Shown here piece by piece: positions 32,412 through 44,561 of a DNA stretch of 64,000 bases (position 1 is its first letter; each line of letters starts with the position of its first letter). The stretch is from Primulina eburnea. Taxonomy: Eukaryota > Streptophyta > Magnoliopsida > Lamiales > Gesneriaceae. Location: the NCBI RefSeq assembly GCF_022965805.1, contig NW_027331247.1:1-64000 (forward strand), in the 5' to 3' direction. The notes beneath the pieces were generated by a model. It had not been told where the DNA came from. It made no database searches and saw nothing but the letters and a program-made list of their open reading frames with translations. Position numbers and translations under genes: made by a program.

Positions 32412-34939
32412 TGTAACGTACCGTACTTTTAAACTACTTTAAAATTTGCGGAAAAATAATAATTTTCTTAGTTAAATAGAAGCTTTCAAATTGCGATAAC
32501 AATAAACTGATCATTCAAAGTATTTGCAATGAAAAGATCACAAATAAAGTTTGCAAAAAACACTTGTTTAAATATCGTAAACAATAACGTGAAATCGGAG
32601 TATTTGAAACATTGTAAAATATCTTAGAAACATGGGCAGTCCTCGGGTTTAACCTCCTGCTCAGTCCAAGTCGGCTCATTGGTCCCCACCCCTCGTCTCC
32701 TTAAAGTCATCTTCATCTGCATCGATCAAATCTAGTGAGTTTAAAGACTCGACATGTATAAACTGGAGATAACAAGTATTACATAATAAAACCACATGCA
32801 TATTTAAAGTAGGGATTACATACTTTAAACTTGAACGTAATAGCATAAACATACTTGAACTTGAACTTGAACTTGAACGTAATAGCATAAACGTAGACGT
32901 GTCATCATCATAAAATTTTTCTTAAACATACTTGCATCATACATAATTGAGAATACATAACATCATTTTGCATAGAGATATGTTTCAAAGCAAGTGACCC
33001 ATACATTAATGTGCCTGATCAGACTAAACCACAGTACTGGGCTGATAGGGAAAATCCACTGCCACATACATGAGATCCCCGGTCATGCTTTATTAGGTGG
33101 ATTGGTCCCTGATCATGCTTTACCACTTTCCAATCCCGATGTAAACCCGGTCATGCTTTATCGGGGTGCAGAGGTCCTCGGCTACGTTCACTGACTTCCA
33201 AACACGTTCATAATTTTGTCACAAGACATTAGCATACCTCAAAAACATAAATTATTTTCTTTTGCACGTCGACATACTTACATGGCGTTGAGGGATTTGT
33301 TGGATCTCGCTTGGGGTCACTGTTGCACATACTAACATGAGTTCAAACACTTACCTTTCATAACTTAGACGTATAGTCATGCTCACACCCAAAATTATAA
33401 ATTTCCCTATGACGTTCTAAATCTCTCGGGACTTGACCTCGTTTAATCATTGTCCGTATCAGGGTCCGTGTAGGTGCTGGAAATTCACGTTTTGAAGGCA
33501 AAAGTGCACGGACCTTGTGCCAGGGTTCGGCTACGGGTCCGTGTACCTACTGGAATCGCGAACAAACGGAAATTCACTACACTTTTGACTTAATTCTCCT
33601 AACTCGTTCATACGACCCATGAACCAACACATCGAGACTCGTCTAGGGTGCTATGGCATTTTTGAACCTATAAAAACGCCCCGAAAACAACGGCGTCAAA
33701 CCTACAACGCAATACAACTCATGAACATGAAATTTGACACCAAATCAATTCCTACGACTTCTAGTTCGAACAAGTGCCTAACGACACGAAGCGAAACACC
33801 AACAATCATCCCAACAACATTTTCGATATACTTAAACGCAGCAGCGATCACCCGTTGATCTCCAACGAAACCTACAACAATAAAACTTCAAGAACACATC
33901 AAGAACGCTTTTTCAGAAAAACGCAGTGTGAGCAGTCACTCAAAAACGATCATAACTCGCTCATTTCTTATAAAAATATTACGTGTTTACTGTCAAATCA
34001 AAGGTATCAAAAAGTTCTATGTTTTATTATGTTGAAAGCTTTTCCAGAAAATCGACCGAAAAGTTGCAGTATTTAAAATGACAGCAAATTTCGAGTTTCA
34101 GATCTAAAATTGTTTCAAAATCAATTCAACCAATTTTTTTGCTCAAACTTTGTACAACATACATGAATTTTTACACATAATAAACATAAAAAAAATACTA
34201 TGACGAGATCGATGCATAAACGAAAAAATATACATGTCTTTTGATATTTAACGTTACCGAAACAACTATGCCGAAGCGGGGATGATGCGAGGGACGATTC
34301 GGGACGAACGTGGCATGATTTTCTTGAAGAAAAGTGGACAAAAATATGCTGGAAAAATGCATAGGATAGGGAGGCTGCTAGAACTCCAAGAACCCTAACT
34401 TTTAATATGAAAATGAAATGTGTATGTGTGTGTTGTGTGTTTTCGTGTAAGAGAGAGAGAGTGTGTGTGTGTGTGTTAAAGTGTGTGTGTGTTTAGATTT
34501 AATTAGGGGTAATAAAATGTTTGATTAAAATAAAAGTATTAATCAAAAAGTTAATCCTCCCTATTTTTACAAAATCCACTAATTAACAAAATAAAACACA
34601 CAAATGCTAACTTTAAAAGTTTTAAAATTCTAAAATCACTAATGAATAATTTAGGCTTTACAATGCTTCTAACTTAGTAAATGCCCCAATCCTAACTAAA
34701 AATAAAATACCATATTTTAAAATTACCAAAATCGTTGTCGGTCTCTTTTCCTCGATCCCGCATCGAATAATCGCCTGAAACATGAAACTCAAGAAAACAT
34801 TTTAACGTGCATCACATAATAATTAATTTGAATTAATGCAATTTAATAAATCATGCATCGCTAAAAAAATCAATTTAAACTTAAATAAACAATTTAAATA
34901 AATGCATGGGTTTTACGTGTACTGAATTTGGGATCTACA
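32412..34939 (-). repeat. 3' LTR of the decayed chromovirus
   Basis: 2528 bp, plus-strand ends TGTAACGTACC and GGGATCTACA. It contains three copies of a GGTCATGCTTTA motif with flanks (33082-33160), GT/GA microsatellites near 34425-34492, and at 33727-33729 the empty version of the CACTA insertion site that is filled in the other LTR. Confidence 0.92.
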
Positions 34940-34975
34940 GTTCCTCCCCCACTTATATAAATTTTGTCATCGATA
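34940..34975 (-). promoter_or_regulatory. Polypurine tract of the decayed chromovirus
   Basis: Minus-strand AAGTGGGGGAGGAAC directly precedes the LTR start TGTAGATCCC. Further upstream is a degenerate GATGACAAAATTTAT element at the place where related elements carry a longer inverted repeat. Confidence 0.8.
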
Positions 34976-34984
34976 TTAGATCTT

Positions 34985-36600
34985 ACCAAATAGTTCTGGG
35001 TAGTGGTTCCTCATATCTGCATTCGTCTCCCAAGTGTCGTCCTCTACTGATTGATTTAGCCACCGGACTTTGACCAGTTTGGTTACTTAGTTCCGAAGTC
35101 TCTGTTCCTGTCGGTCTAGGATTTGGACAGGTCTTTCCTCATAGCTCAAAACATGCGAAGGATTAGCTAGGTACTTCCTCAGCATCGAGACGTGGAACAC
35201 ATTGTGTAAACTGGCCAGATTCAGCGGTAGGGCTACACGATAAGCTAATGTCTCAAATCTGTCAAGAAATTCGAACGGCCCAATGAATCTCGGACTAAGC
35301 TTGCCTCTGTTCCCAAATATCATAACACCCTTCATGGGTGCTATCTTCACGAAAACGTGATCACCTACGGCAAACTCTAGATCTCTCCTCCTCTTGTCAG
35401 CATAACTCTTTTGACGACTCTGGGCGGTCTTCATCCTATCTCGTATCTTGACCACCATATCTGCAGTCTACTGAACAATCTCTGGACCAAGTTATGATCT
35501 CTCACTTACTTCATCCTAATGAATCGGCGATCTGCACTTCCTCCCATACAATGCCTCGTAGGGGCCATACGTATAGATGATTTGAAGCTGTTGTTGTATG
35601 TAAACTTCACAAGAGGTAACTTCGATTCCTAATTCCCATGGAAATCGATCACACAAGCTCTCAACAAATCCTCCAAAATCTGGACCACTCGCTCAGACTG
35701 GCCATCTGTCTGAAGGTGAAATGCTGTACTGAATAGCAATTTCGTCCCCATGGCTGCATGTAAACTCTTCCAAAAGGATGATGTGAATCTTGGGTCCCTG
35801 TTGGACATAATAAAAACTGGGATCCCGTGCAATCGAACTATCTCCCTGATATAGAGCTCTGCATACTGCGTCATGGAGAAAGTCGTCTTCACTGGCAAGA
35901 AGTGTGCCGACTTAGTAAGTCGATCCACTATAACCCAAATGGCATTGGATCCTCTGACTGACCTCGGCAAACCAACAACGAAGTCCATGGTTATATTATC
36001 TCACTTCCACTTGGGAATAGGGAGTGGCTTAAGCGTTCCTGCTTGCCTCTGATACTCTGCCTTCACCTGCTGACAAGTGAGACATTCAGACACAAATTGG
36101 CGGATGTCTCTCTTCATACCTGGCCACCAATACAGAATTTGTTAATCCCTGTACATCTTTGTACCTCCTGGATGAATGGAATATGGAGATGCATGTGCCT
36201 CTGACAAGATACCTTTTCTGATCGAATCAACACTAAGCACCCACATTCTCCCACTGTATCTCACAATACCATAAGACATTGTGTAGAGTACAATGCCCTT
36301 GGCTTCATCCTTCAGTCTCCATTTTTGTAACTGCTCATCTGAAGGCTGACATCTACGGATTCGGTCAAACAACGAAGACTGAACTGTCAGATTAGACAGC
36401 TTAGGAGCTCTGCCCTTAGGATAAACCTCAAACCCAAATATCCGAATCTCTGACAGAAGATACCTCTGTACTGAAAACTGTGCTACGACTGCAACTTTTC
36501 TTCTCAAGGCATTTGCCACAACATTAGCTTTCCCCGGATGGTAGCTAATCTCACAATCGTAGTATTTCACTAACTCCAACCACCATATTTGTCTCATATT
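34985..36600 (-). pseudogene. Chromovirus integrase with chromodomain-like tail, broken
   Basis: Minus-strand order. The zinc-binding start (HASPYSIHPGGTKMYRD) is followed by a stop. The integrase core is at 35988-35629 ([40 protein letters not shown]); the second catalytic position reads SNRDPRFTS, so an Asp has become Asn. The C-terminal GPF motif ([14 protein letters not shown]) is at 35458-35087. After a stop a chromodomain-like tail follows (VTKLVKVRWLNQ, DDTWE, YPELF) to about 34987. Inactive. Confidence 0.9.
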
Positions 36601-38322
36601 TAATTCTTTCTGCGTGAAGAAATACTTGAGACTCTTGTGATCAGCGAATATCTAGCATTTCTTGCCGTACAAATAATGTCTCCATATCTTCAACGCAAAG
36701 ACAACGGCAGCTAACTCAAGAGATCATGAGTCGGGTAGTTCTTCTCATGCACCTTCAACTGTCTGGAGGCATAAGCTATAATACGACCATGCTGCATCAA
36801 CATTGCGCCTAACCCGAGCTTAGAAGCATCGGTGTACAATACAAAATTGCCTTGACCTGCTGGCATGGCTAATACTAGCGCTGAAATAAGAGCTTGCTTC
36901 AAAGTATCGAATCTCTTCTGACATTCATCACTCCATATGAATTTAGCATTCTTCTTAGTCAATGAAGTGAGTGGCACTGCAATCGAAGAAAATCCCTGAA
37001 TAAATTTCCTGTAGTAGCCTGCTAGGCCTAGGAAACTACGTATATCTGATGCATTCTTCGGCTCAAACCATTCCTTAACAGCTGCCACTTTAGCTGGATC
37101 TACCTCGATACCACTGCTAGATATTATATGACCCAAAAACGCTACCTTCTCCAACCAGAATTCATACTTACTGAATTTTGCAAACAACTTGCGACTCTGC
37201 AAGACCTGCAAAACTGTACCCAAGTGCTGACTGTGCTCCTCATGGCTCTTCGAGTAAATGAGAATGTCGTCAATGAACACTATGACGAACTGATCTAGGT
37301 AGGGCTGGAATACTCGGCTCATGAGGTCCATAAATATTTCTGGAGCATTCGTCAGTCCAAACGGCATAACTAAAAACTCGTAATGACCATACCTGGTTCT
37401 GAAGGCTGTCTTATGAACATCTGCATCCTTTACCTTCAGCTAATGATACCCTGATCTAAGATCTATCTTAGAGAACAATGTAGCTCCCTCCAACTGATCA
37501 AACAAGTCCTCGATCCGTGGTAGTGGGTATTTATTCTTGATCGTTACCTTGTTTAATTCTCGGTAATCGATACACAACTTCATGCTCCCATATTTCTTCT
37601 TTACAAAGAGCACTGATGCGCCCCATGGTGAGAAACTAGGGAGGATGGATTCCTTGTCAAGAAGCTCTTGAATCTGCTGTATGAGCTCTAACATCTCAGC
37701 TGGAGCTAGTCGGTACGGTGCCTTAGAGATTGGCACGGTATCTAGCACAAGATCAATGGAAAACTCCACATCTCTCTCTGGTGGAAGGCTTGTGACGTCA
37801 TCTGGAAAAACTTCAGGAAAATCTTTGACCACTGGCACATCAGGTATCGACAGAGTGGGTACATTAGGTGCATAAATAATGCTGGCCAAGAAAGCCTGAC
37901 AACCCTTATGAATAAGCCTTCGTGCCTGCATGCAAGAGATCATGCGAGGAAAATTTTCCATCTATCTGGCTCAAAGAGAAACTGCTCCATGCCCAAAGGT
38001 CTTACCAACACTGACCTTTTCTGGAAATCAATGAGAACTATGTTCTTCATCAGCCAGTCCATTCCCAAGATGATATTAAATTCTGGCATCAGCGACACGA
38101 TCAGTTCTGCATACACTAGGTGGCCCTGTAGCTCAAGATCAATGTCTCTGACCACAAAAGTAGCTGATAATTCTTCCCCTGATGGGACTGTCACTGAATA
38201 TCTCACGTCGAGCCCAATAGACTTGACGTCCAGATGATTAGCAAATGTCTCCAAAATAAAAGAGTGAGTGGCCCCTAAATCTATCAAAGCCTTCGTGGCT
38301 ACTCTCTATATGAAAATATTTC
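36600..38322 (-). pseudogene. Chromovirus protease, RT and RNase H, broken
   Basis: The protease starts just after the intron and reads IDLGATHSFI instead of D-S/T-G. RT runs 37961-37440 ([33 protein letters not shown]) to a TAG in place of Gln in the GYHQLK motif. It continues 37439-36711 with [15 protein letters not shown] (catalytic pair intact) and RNase H ([14 protein letters not shown]), then a frameshift at about 36712. RNase H ends near 36500 with [16 protein letters not shown]. Several stops make it inactive. Confidence 0.92.
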
Positions 38323-38502
38323 CTGAGAGACGTTAGTACAACACGAAAACTTGTATCCCAAAAATTCTAATCTTAACCTCAAGCATAGCAGAAAAATTCT
38401 CTACCCATGTCACCAAAATACACTTAGCACATTAATAATCCCAAATAAAATTCAAAACATGCATGGAAAAATTTTAATACTGAGCTGAATTAAAGAAGTT
38501 AC
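38323..38502 (-). other. Putative 180-bp spliceosomal intron between gag and protease
   Basis: On the minus strand a T-rich segment starts GTAACT and ends GTCTCTCAG, with a perfect TACTAAC branch-site word just upstream of the end. The flanking frames rejoin exactly (TTGACTG then GAAATATTTTC) to read ...DTTLLTGNIFI, the usual sequence leading into the protease in this lineage. Read without splicing, a TAA comes 13 codons into the segment. See findings. Confidence 0.7.
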
Positions 38503-39544
38503 CAGTCAACAAGGTCGTATCTGGGTTCGCCTCCTCTAATTTCATGGCAAACACTCTTCCTTGGGTTGGGTGCATCCACTGCGGGCAGTTTCTCAGCATA
38601 TGATCGCTGGCTCCGCTCTTGAAGCATTTGCCCGATCCAAATAAATACTGTCCCGGATGCTGGAGCTTTCACTTATGTGGAGCCTTCAGTTTTGGAATAG
38701 GACCCTTGCCTTTCGGCGGTCCCTGAAATGGCCTCTTTCTCTGTTGTCCCTGGAAAGGCCTCTTAAACTGGGGTCGCTGCTGTTGTTGCTGTTGAGGTGC
38801 CTGATAGGGCCTCTTGCCCTGCCTATCGACCTCAATGTCCCTCTGGTCCTGCTCTGCCGTCAAAGCTCTCGTCACGGCAACTGCATAATTCATGGGACCA
38901 GCAACTCTCACATCGTGGCGTAAGATTGGCCGCAACCCATCCATAAAATTCCTCAGCTTCTCCCGAACATCATTTGCAATCAGGGGCACAAAGTGACACC
39001 CCCTCTCAAAATTTCCCGACGAAGTCTACCACGCTGCTGTCTCCCTGTCGCAGCGACATGAACTCCCTAGTCAGGCGGGAGCGTACTTCTTCAGTGAAGT
39101 ACTTGGAGTAAAAAACCTCCTTGAACCCGTTCCACGTCAGTGTTTGTAAGTTCGCTGACACTGACGCGATTTCCCACCAAAGCCTGGCGTCTCCAGTTAA
39201 CAAGAAGGTCGCAAATCTAACTCTGTCTGCATCCTGCAGCTCCATAAACGCAAAGATTACCTCGATGGACTTAATCCATCCTTCAGCTATAATAGGGTCA
39301 GTATTCCCCGAGAACTCCTTCGGATCCATCCTCTTAAACCTCTCATAGACTGCCTCCGGTCTAGGCCTCACCCCTGTGTCTACTGCAGTCTGTTTCCCCG
39401 CAAACTGTGCAAAAAACTGGGTCATTCCTGGAACATATGAGCCTGCATACCTGGGGGTGGACGAGGAGGAGTGACCCTCTCCCCATCCTAGGCTTCCCTA
39501 TTCTCATCGCCTGCTTCACGCAAAATTCTACGTTCGGGAGGCAT
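38503..39544 (-). pseudogene. Chromovirus gag with defective zinc knuckle
   Basis: The probable start is the ATG at 39544 (MPPERRILREAGDEN). An early TAG and a frameshift at about 39425 follow. The capsid block is clear (DPIIAEGWIKSIEVIFAFME, TGDARLWWEIASVS, REFMSLRQGDSSVVDFV). A frame change near 39000 leads into RRPQFKRPFQGQQ-type basic sequence, then a zinc knuckle in which the second Cys is Ser (CFKSGASDHMLRNC). Gag ends in TTLLTG at the intron border. Confidence 0.88.
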
Positions 39545-39763
39545 ACTGTTCAAAGATTTACCCAACACGTAAACCCAACATGCATGGACATAACATCAAT
39601 ATCATAGGAACACGCAGCTTGAATTTAAATATGCACATACTGAAATCATGACTGGATACATATTACATGAATGAATTTAAAACTTTAAAACTTACAGACT
39701 TGAGGTGTGACTTCTGAACTTCTCGCAACTGGCAGTAGGCATAATCCTTTATAAAAACACCGC

Positions 39764-39775
39764 TCTGATACCAAC
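39764..39775 (-). promoter_or_regulatory. Primer binding site of the decayed chromovirus
   Basis: The 5' LTR start at 39776 is preceded on the plus strand by CTGATACCAAC; on the minus strand this is TTGGTATCAGAGC, the Met-tRNA primer site. Confidence 0.85.
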
Positions 39776-40792
39776 TGTAACGTACCTTACTTTTAAACTA
39801 CTTTAAAATTGGCGGAAAAATAAAAATTTCCTTAATTAAATAGAAACCTTCAAATTGTGATACCAATAAACTGATCATTCAAAGTATTTGAAACGAAAAG
39901 ATCACAAATAAAGTTTGCTATAAATACTTGTTTAAATATCGTAAAAAATAATGTGAAATCAAAATATTTGAAACATTGTATAATTTTTTAAAAACATGGA
40001 CGGTCTTCGGGTTTAGCCTCCTGCTCAGTCCAAGTCGGCTCATTGGTCCCCACCCCTTATCTCCTCAAAGTCATCCTCACCTGCATCGATCAAGTCTAGT
40101 GAGTTTAAAGATTCGACATGTATAAACTGGAGATAGCAAGTACTACATAATAAAATCACATGCATCTTTAAAGTAGCCCTTACATACTTGAAACTTGAAC
40201 ATAATAGCATAAACATACTTGAAACTTGAACGTAGTAGAATAAATGTAGACGTGTCATCGTCATAAAACTTTTCTTAAACATACTTGCATCATACATACT
40301 TGAGCATACATAACATCATTTTGCGTAGAGATGTGTTTCAAAGCAAGTGACCCATACATAAATGTGCCTGATCAGACTTAACCACAGTACTGGGCTGACA
40401 AGAAAAATCCACTGCCACATACATGAGATCCCCAGTCATGCTTTACTAGGTGGATTGGTCCCTGGTCATGCTTTACCGCTTTCCAATCCTGATATAAACC
40501 CGGTCATGCTTTATCAAGGTGGAAAGGTCCTCAGCCACGTTCACCGACTTCCAAACACATTCATAATTTGGTCACAAGATATTTAGCATACCTCAAAAAC
40601 ATAAAGTATTTTCTTTTGCACGTCGACGTACTTACATGTCGTTGAAGGATTCGTGGATCTCGCTTGGGGCCACTGCTGTACGTACTAACATGAGTTCCAA
40701 CACTTATCTTTCATAACTTAGACGTATTAGTCATGCTCACCCAAAATGATAAATTTCCTGATGACGTTCTAAATCTCTCGGGACTTGACCTC

Positions 40793-42411
40793 TGTAATAG
40801 CCGAGCCTGGTGAACGGTACGGTTTAAGTTTTCGTATGTTATGGATTTATTGATTAAGTTTAAGTTTAGTTGTGATGTTAAGAGTTGTGATTATGGGCCA
40901 TAGTATTGTTAGTTATTATTGTCTTGAGGTGTGGTTGATATTGTTAGTTGATGGTAGTTGCGTCGTTTCAGCGTTTCGGTTCGATTTTAGTTGCCTTAGA
41001 TTTTGTCTTGGCCGTGACCAGACCGCACCCGCGTTCAGTGTAAGGACCGCACCTGCGGTCTTAATTGTTGGATTTTGGTGTTTTTCCCGTAGCTTCACCG
41101 CACCCGTGGTGATGTTAGTACCGCACCCGCGGTAATTGCAGGACCGCACCCGCGGTCGTCGAGCATGGATTTTTGGATGGGAGGCCGTGAGCTCAGCGCA
41201 CCCGCGGTGCTTGGTGCAGCGCACCCGCGGTGATGAACAGTAGAGGTATGGTCGAGATTTTAAGTGCTTTTTGGGTGAGTTGACTTCATTTTTCCCCATT
41301 TCTTTCCTCTCCATTTTCGAATTCTCTCTTGGAGACAAGGGTTTTCCCTCATTTCTTTCACTTCCCATCTTTGATTCAAGCTTTTAGTTGGCGATTCGAG
41401 TTGAGATCGAAGTTCTCCTTGGTGCTAGGAAGCTAAGGTAAGCTTTTGGTGTTATTATTTCATGGTTTTGGACAAGAGATGATTTGGGTTTGATGTTTAT
41501 GTTAGATTTATGGATTAATTGGCATGGGTTCTTGATTATTGAGTTGATGATGGTGTTATTAATGGATTATTGTTGTAGGTGGTGTATCAAGAGCTTAGAT
41601 TGAGGTGTTCTTGTGGTTTGTAAGTGGAATTTCACCCTTGTGCTCACATGATAGTATATGTATTGTATTTCAAGAGTTTTATTGTGATATTCCCTTCCAT
41701 TTGATTCATAGTATGTATTGATTCACTTGTTATGTATATTAGAGGCATTCATGTCTCAATTATTGAAAAGGGAATACAAGAGAAAAGAAAGAGTATTCAA
41801 AGTGTTTGTTAATGCCATAGAGAGAGTTTAAATGTTTTATTTGGATTGATAGATACATAGTCAGATATTGCATGCAATTAGTTGATCAACGACCATAGGC
41901 TTATATCCCTCAGAGTAATCGATTTATATCGATGGGATATAAGTGAGAGACAGAGATACTATTGATATCAATCCAACCAGAGTAAAGAGTAATACCATCT
42001 CATTGCTATGTTATTGTTATAATATTCATGATTCAGAGTTTATATATCAGAGTCGATGGTATTTATGATTTCAAAGCTATGTTTCTCAAAGTATGTTATG
42101 TTCAATGCTATGTAAGAGTTCCACTTGCTGAGTTTTATACTCATTACAGTTATTTCATGTGATGCAGATAAGAGCGACGGACCGGGACGTTGACTGTGGA
42201 CAGGGGGTCATATGCATGCCATGTTGGAAGGAAGATTTTTGGACATGATCATAGGAATGATATTTTGTATTTTGCTTTGTCATTTAAATGATCATGTATA
42301 TATTTTATTGTAAAGATGTTTGAAGAAATGTATTTTGAAACTCCTTCCATATATTTGAAAGAAAATTTTATTTCCGCTGTGTTTTTATTTAATCGGGTCA
42401 GAGGTGTCACA
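40793..42411 (+). repeat. 5' LTR of the Tekay-like chromovirus
   Basis: 1619 bp, TGTAATAGCC to GAGGTGTCACA. It carries seven copies or near-copies of the GC-rich palindromic word ACCGCACCCGCGGT or GCGCACCCGCGGTG between 41021 and 41232 in an otherwise AT-rich LTR, and the R hairpin GAGTTTTATACTC at 42130-42142. The 150-codon minus frame over this cluster (40916-41368) is a by-product of the repeats. Confidence 0.95.
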
Positions 42412-42416
42412 TTTAG

Positions 42417-42428
42417 TGGTATCAGAGC
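42417..42428 (+). promoter_or_regulatory. Primer binding site of the Tekay-like chromovirus
   Basis: TGGTATCAGAGC lies five bases after the LTR end. It is complementary to initiator Met-tRNA. Confidence 0.95.
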
Positions 42429-42545
42429 ACCGTTCTTCGGACCAATGCATATGACTTCGTCTACTTTCAACTGTCCGGGTATGTTTTCTTTTGCATCTAA
42501 TCATTGTTATCTATTGATATGTCTTTTGTGAGCACATTGTGGAGT

Positions 42546-44561
42546 ATGCCACCTAAGAGGAAAGCCGTAGAGGGTGAGGATAGTTCTTCCTCGAGAGTTG
42601 TCGATGAGTTCGGCAAGTTATTGAAAGAGCAGGCAAAAGTTCATAGTGAGCAGATCCAGCAGTTGCTTCGATTGCAAGGAGCAGGTCAGGGCAGAGGTCA
42701 AGGTAGAGGGCAAGTTGCTCAGGTTGTTGGTACTGATGCCATCTTTTCTGCTTTCAAGAGGATGGATCTGCCAGAGTATGCAGGGAGCACCGATCCTTTA
42801 GTTGCTGTAGAGTGGATCAAGGCTCTTGAAGCTATCTTTGATCATCTCCACTACGAAGACAGGGACCGAATCAGCTGTGCAGTATTCATGTTGGTTAAAG
42901 CTGCTCGCATATGGTGGAACGCAACCAAGGTTGGTGTTGATGTTTCGACATTGAAGTGGTCAGAGTTTACAGATTTGTTCTATGACAAGTACTTTCCCGA
43001 CGCACTTCGAGCTAGGAAGGTGACTGAGTTTCTGGAGCTTCGACAGGGAGGCATGAACGTTGATGAGTACATTCTCAAGTTCGAGGAGGGTTGTCTATTT
43101 GCTCCGTACATTGCTTCAAACGACAAGGACAAAGGTGCTCATTTCATTCGAGGCCTTCGTGCAGAGATCAGGAGAGATATCAACATGTCCAAAGCTGTGA
43201 CTTTCAAGGAGATTGTGTCCAAGGCTTTGTTGGCTGAGCAGGACGAGAAAGACATTGCCAGAGAGAGGCAAGCGAGACATCAGGCCATTGCTCAGAGAGG
43301 CCAGAGTTCGAGTCAGCAAGACAGGGATCGATTCAAGGGGAAAGGCAAGATGGAGTCGAGTCCTAGACCACCGTCAGTTCCAGTTGTTCCATCTGATCCC
43401 GAGAAGCCGTTGTGTCCTAAGTGTAGTAGACTTCATCGGGGAGAGTGCAGATTTGGCACTCATACTTGTTATCGTTGTGGCACGGCAGGCCACATTGCCA
43501 GAGATTGTCCCAGAGGAGCTAGCCAAGAGAAGGTGCAGGGTCGTATCTTTACGATGACCAAGGAAGGTATAAACCATGATTCTTCTATGATCTCTAGCGC
43601 TATTTTAATTTCAGGCAGAGTAGCTACGACTTTGATTGATACAGGTGCTACTCATTCTTTTATGTCTGAATTGTTTTTGAGATCTTTGGGTATAGTTCCT
43701 TCTGTTATTCCCCTCCAGTTCAATGTTGTTTTGCCTTCGGGGGATGTGTTGTGCCCGACGTCTATTGTGTATGCGTGCCCTGTTCGTATTGAGGAGCGAG
43801 TTGTTTTTGCTGATTTGATTGTTATCCATATGGTTGCATTCGATGTTATTCTTGGCATGGATTGGCTATCGACCTACCGTGCAGTGATTGATTGTGTTGC
43901 TAAGACGGTGACTTTTGCAGATGATGGCAATAGGGAAGGTATGCTCGCAAGTGCAGGTACTTCGCTGGTCCTTCCTTTTATATCTTGTCTTGAGGCTGAG
44001 AAGTTGTTGTGTAGAGGTTGTGATGTATTTCTGGCTTCTATTGTGGATGTGGATAGAATGATTAAGTTGAATATTGATGATATTGATGTTGTGAGGGAGT
44101 TTGCTGATGTGTTTGAGGATGATGTGGCGGGTTTGCCGTCGGATAGGGACGTTGAGTTTGTGATTGATCTGGTTCCAGGTACGGTTCCTATTTCTAAGGC
44201 CCCGTACCGAATGGCCCCTACCGAGATGAAGGAGTTGAAGACGCAGTTGCAGGATCTTTTGGACAAGGGTTTTATTCATCCGAGTTCTTCGCCTTGGGGA
44301 GCTCCGGTTCTTTTTGTCAAGAAGAAAGATGGGCCTTTGTGGCTGTGTATCGACTATAGGGAGCTCAACAAAGTGACTCTCAAGAACAAGTATCCGTTGC
44401 CACGGATTGACGATCTATTTGACCAACTTCAGGGTGCTACTGTATTTTTGAAGATTGATCTTCGGTCTGGCTACTATCAGTTGAAGGTTAGGGAGGCTGA
44501 TATCCCTAAGACAGCGTTCCGGACCAGGTATGGTCACTATGAGTTTCTTGTGATGTCTTTT
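42546..44561 (+). CDS. Chromovirus Gag, protease and RT N-terminal part
   Basis: 672 codons, best start [16 protein letters not shown] at 42546; an upstream in-frame ATG at 42504 is less typical. Capsid gag domain at residues about 75-215 ([19 protein letters not shown]), basic linker, CCHC zinc knuckle C308-C321 ([14 protein letters not shown]), aspartic protease D365 ([10 protein letters not shown]), RT from about 540 ([21 protein letters not shown]). The frame enters the nested LTR element after VMSF and stops at once (TGA 44562-44564). Gag and protease are intact, so a truncated polyprotein lacking the RT active site could still be made. Confidence 0.95.

Noticed and set aside
40916..41368. 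150-codon minus-strand frame in the Tekay-like LTR
   Set aside because: It is antisense to the palindromic GC-rich words, and its arginine-rich repeats come from them. It has no domain.
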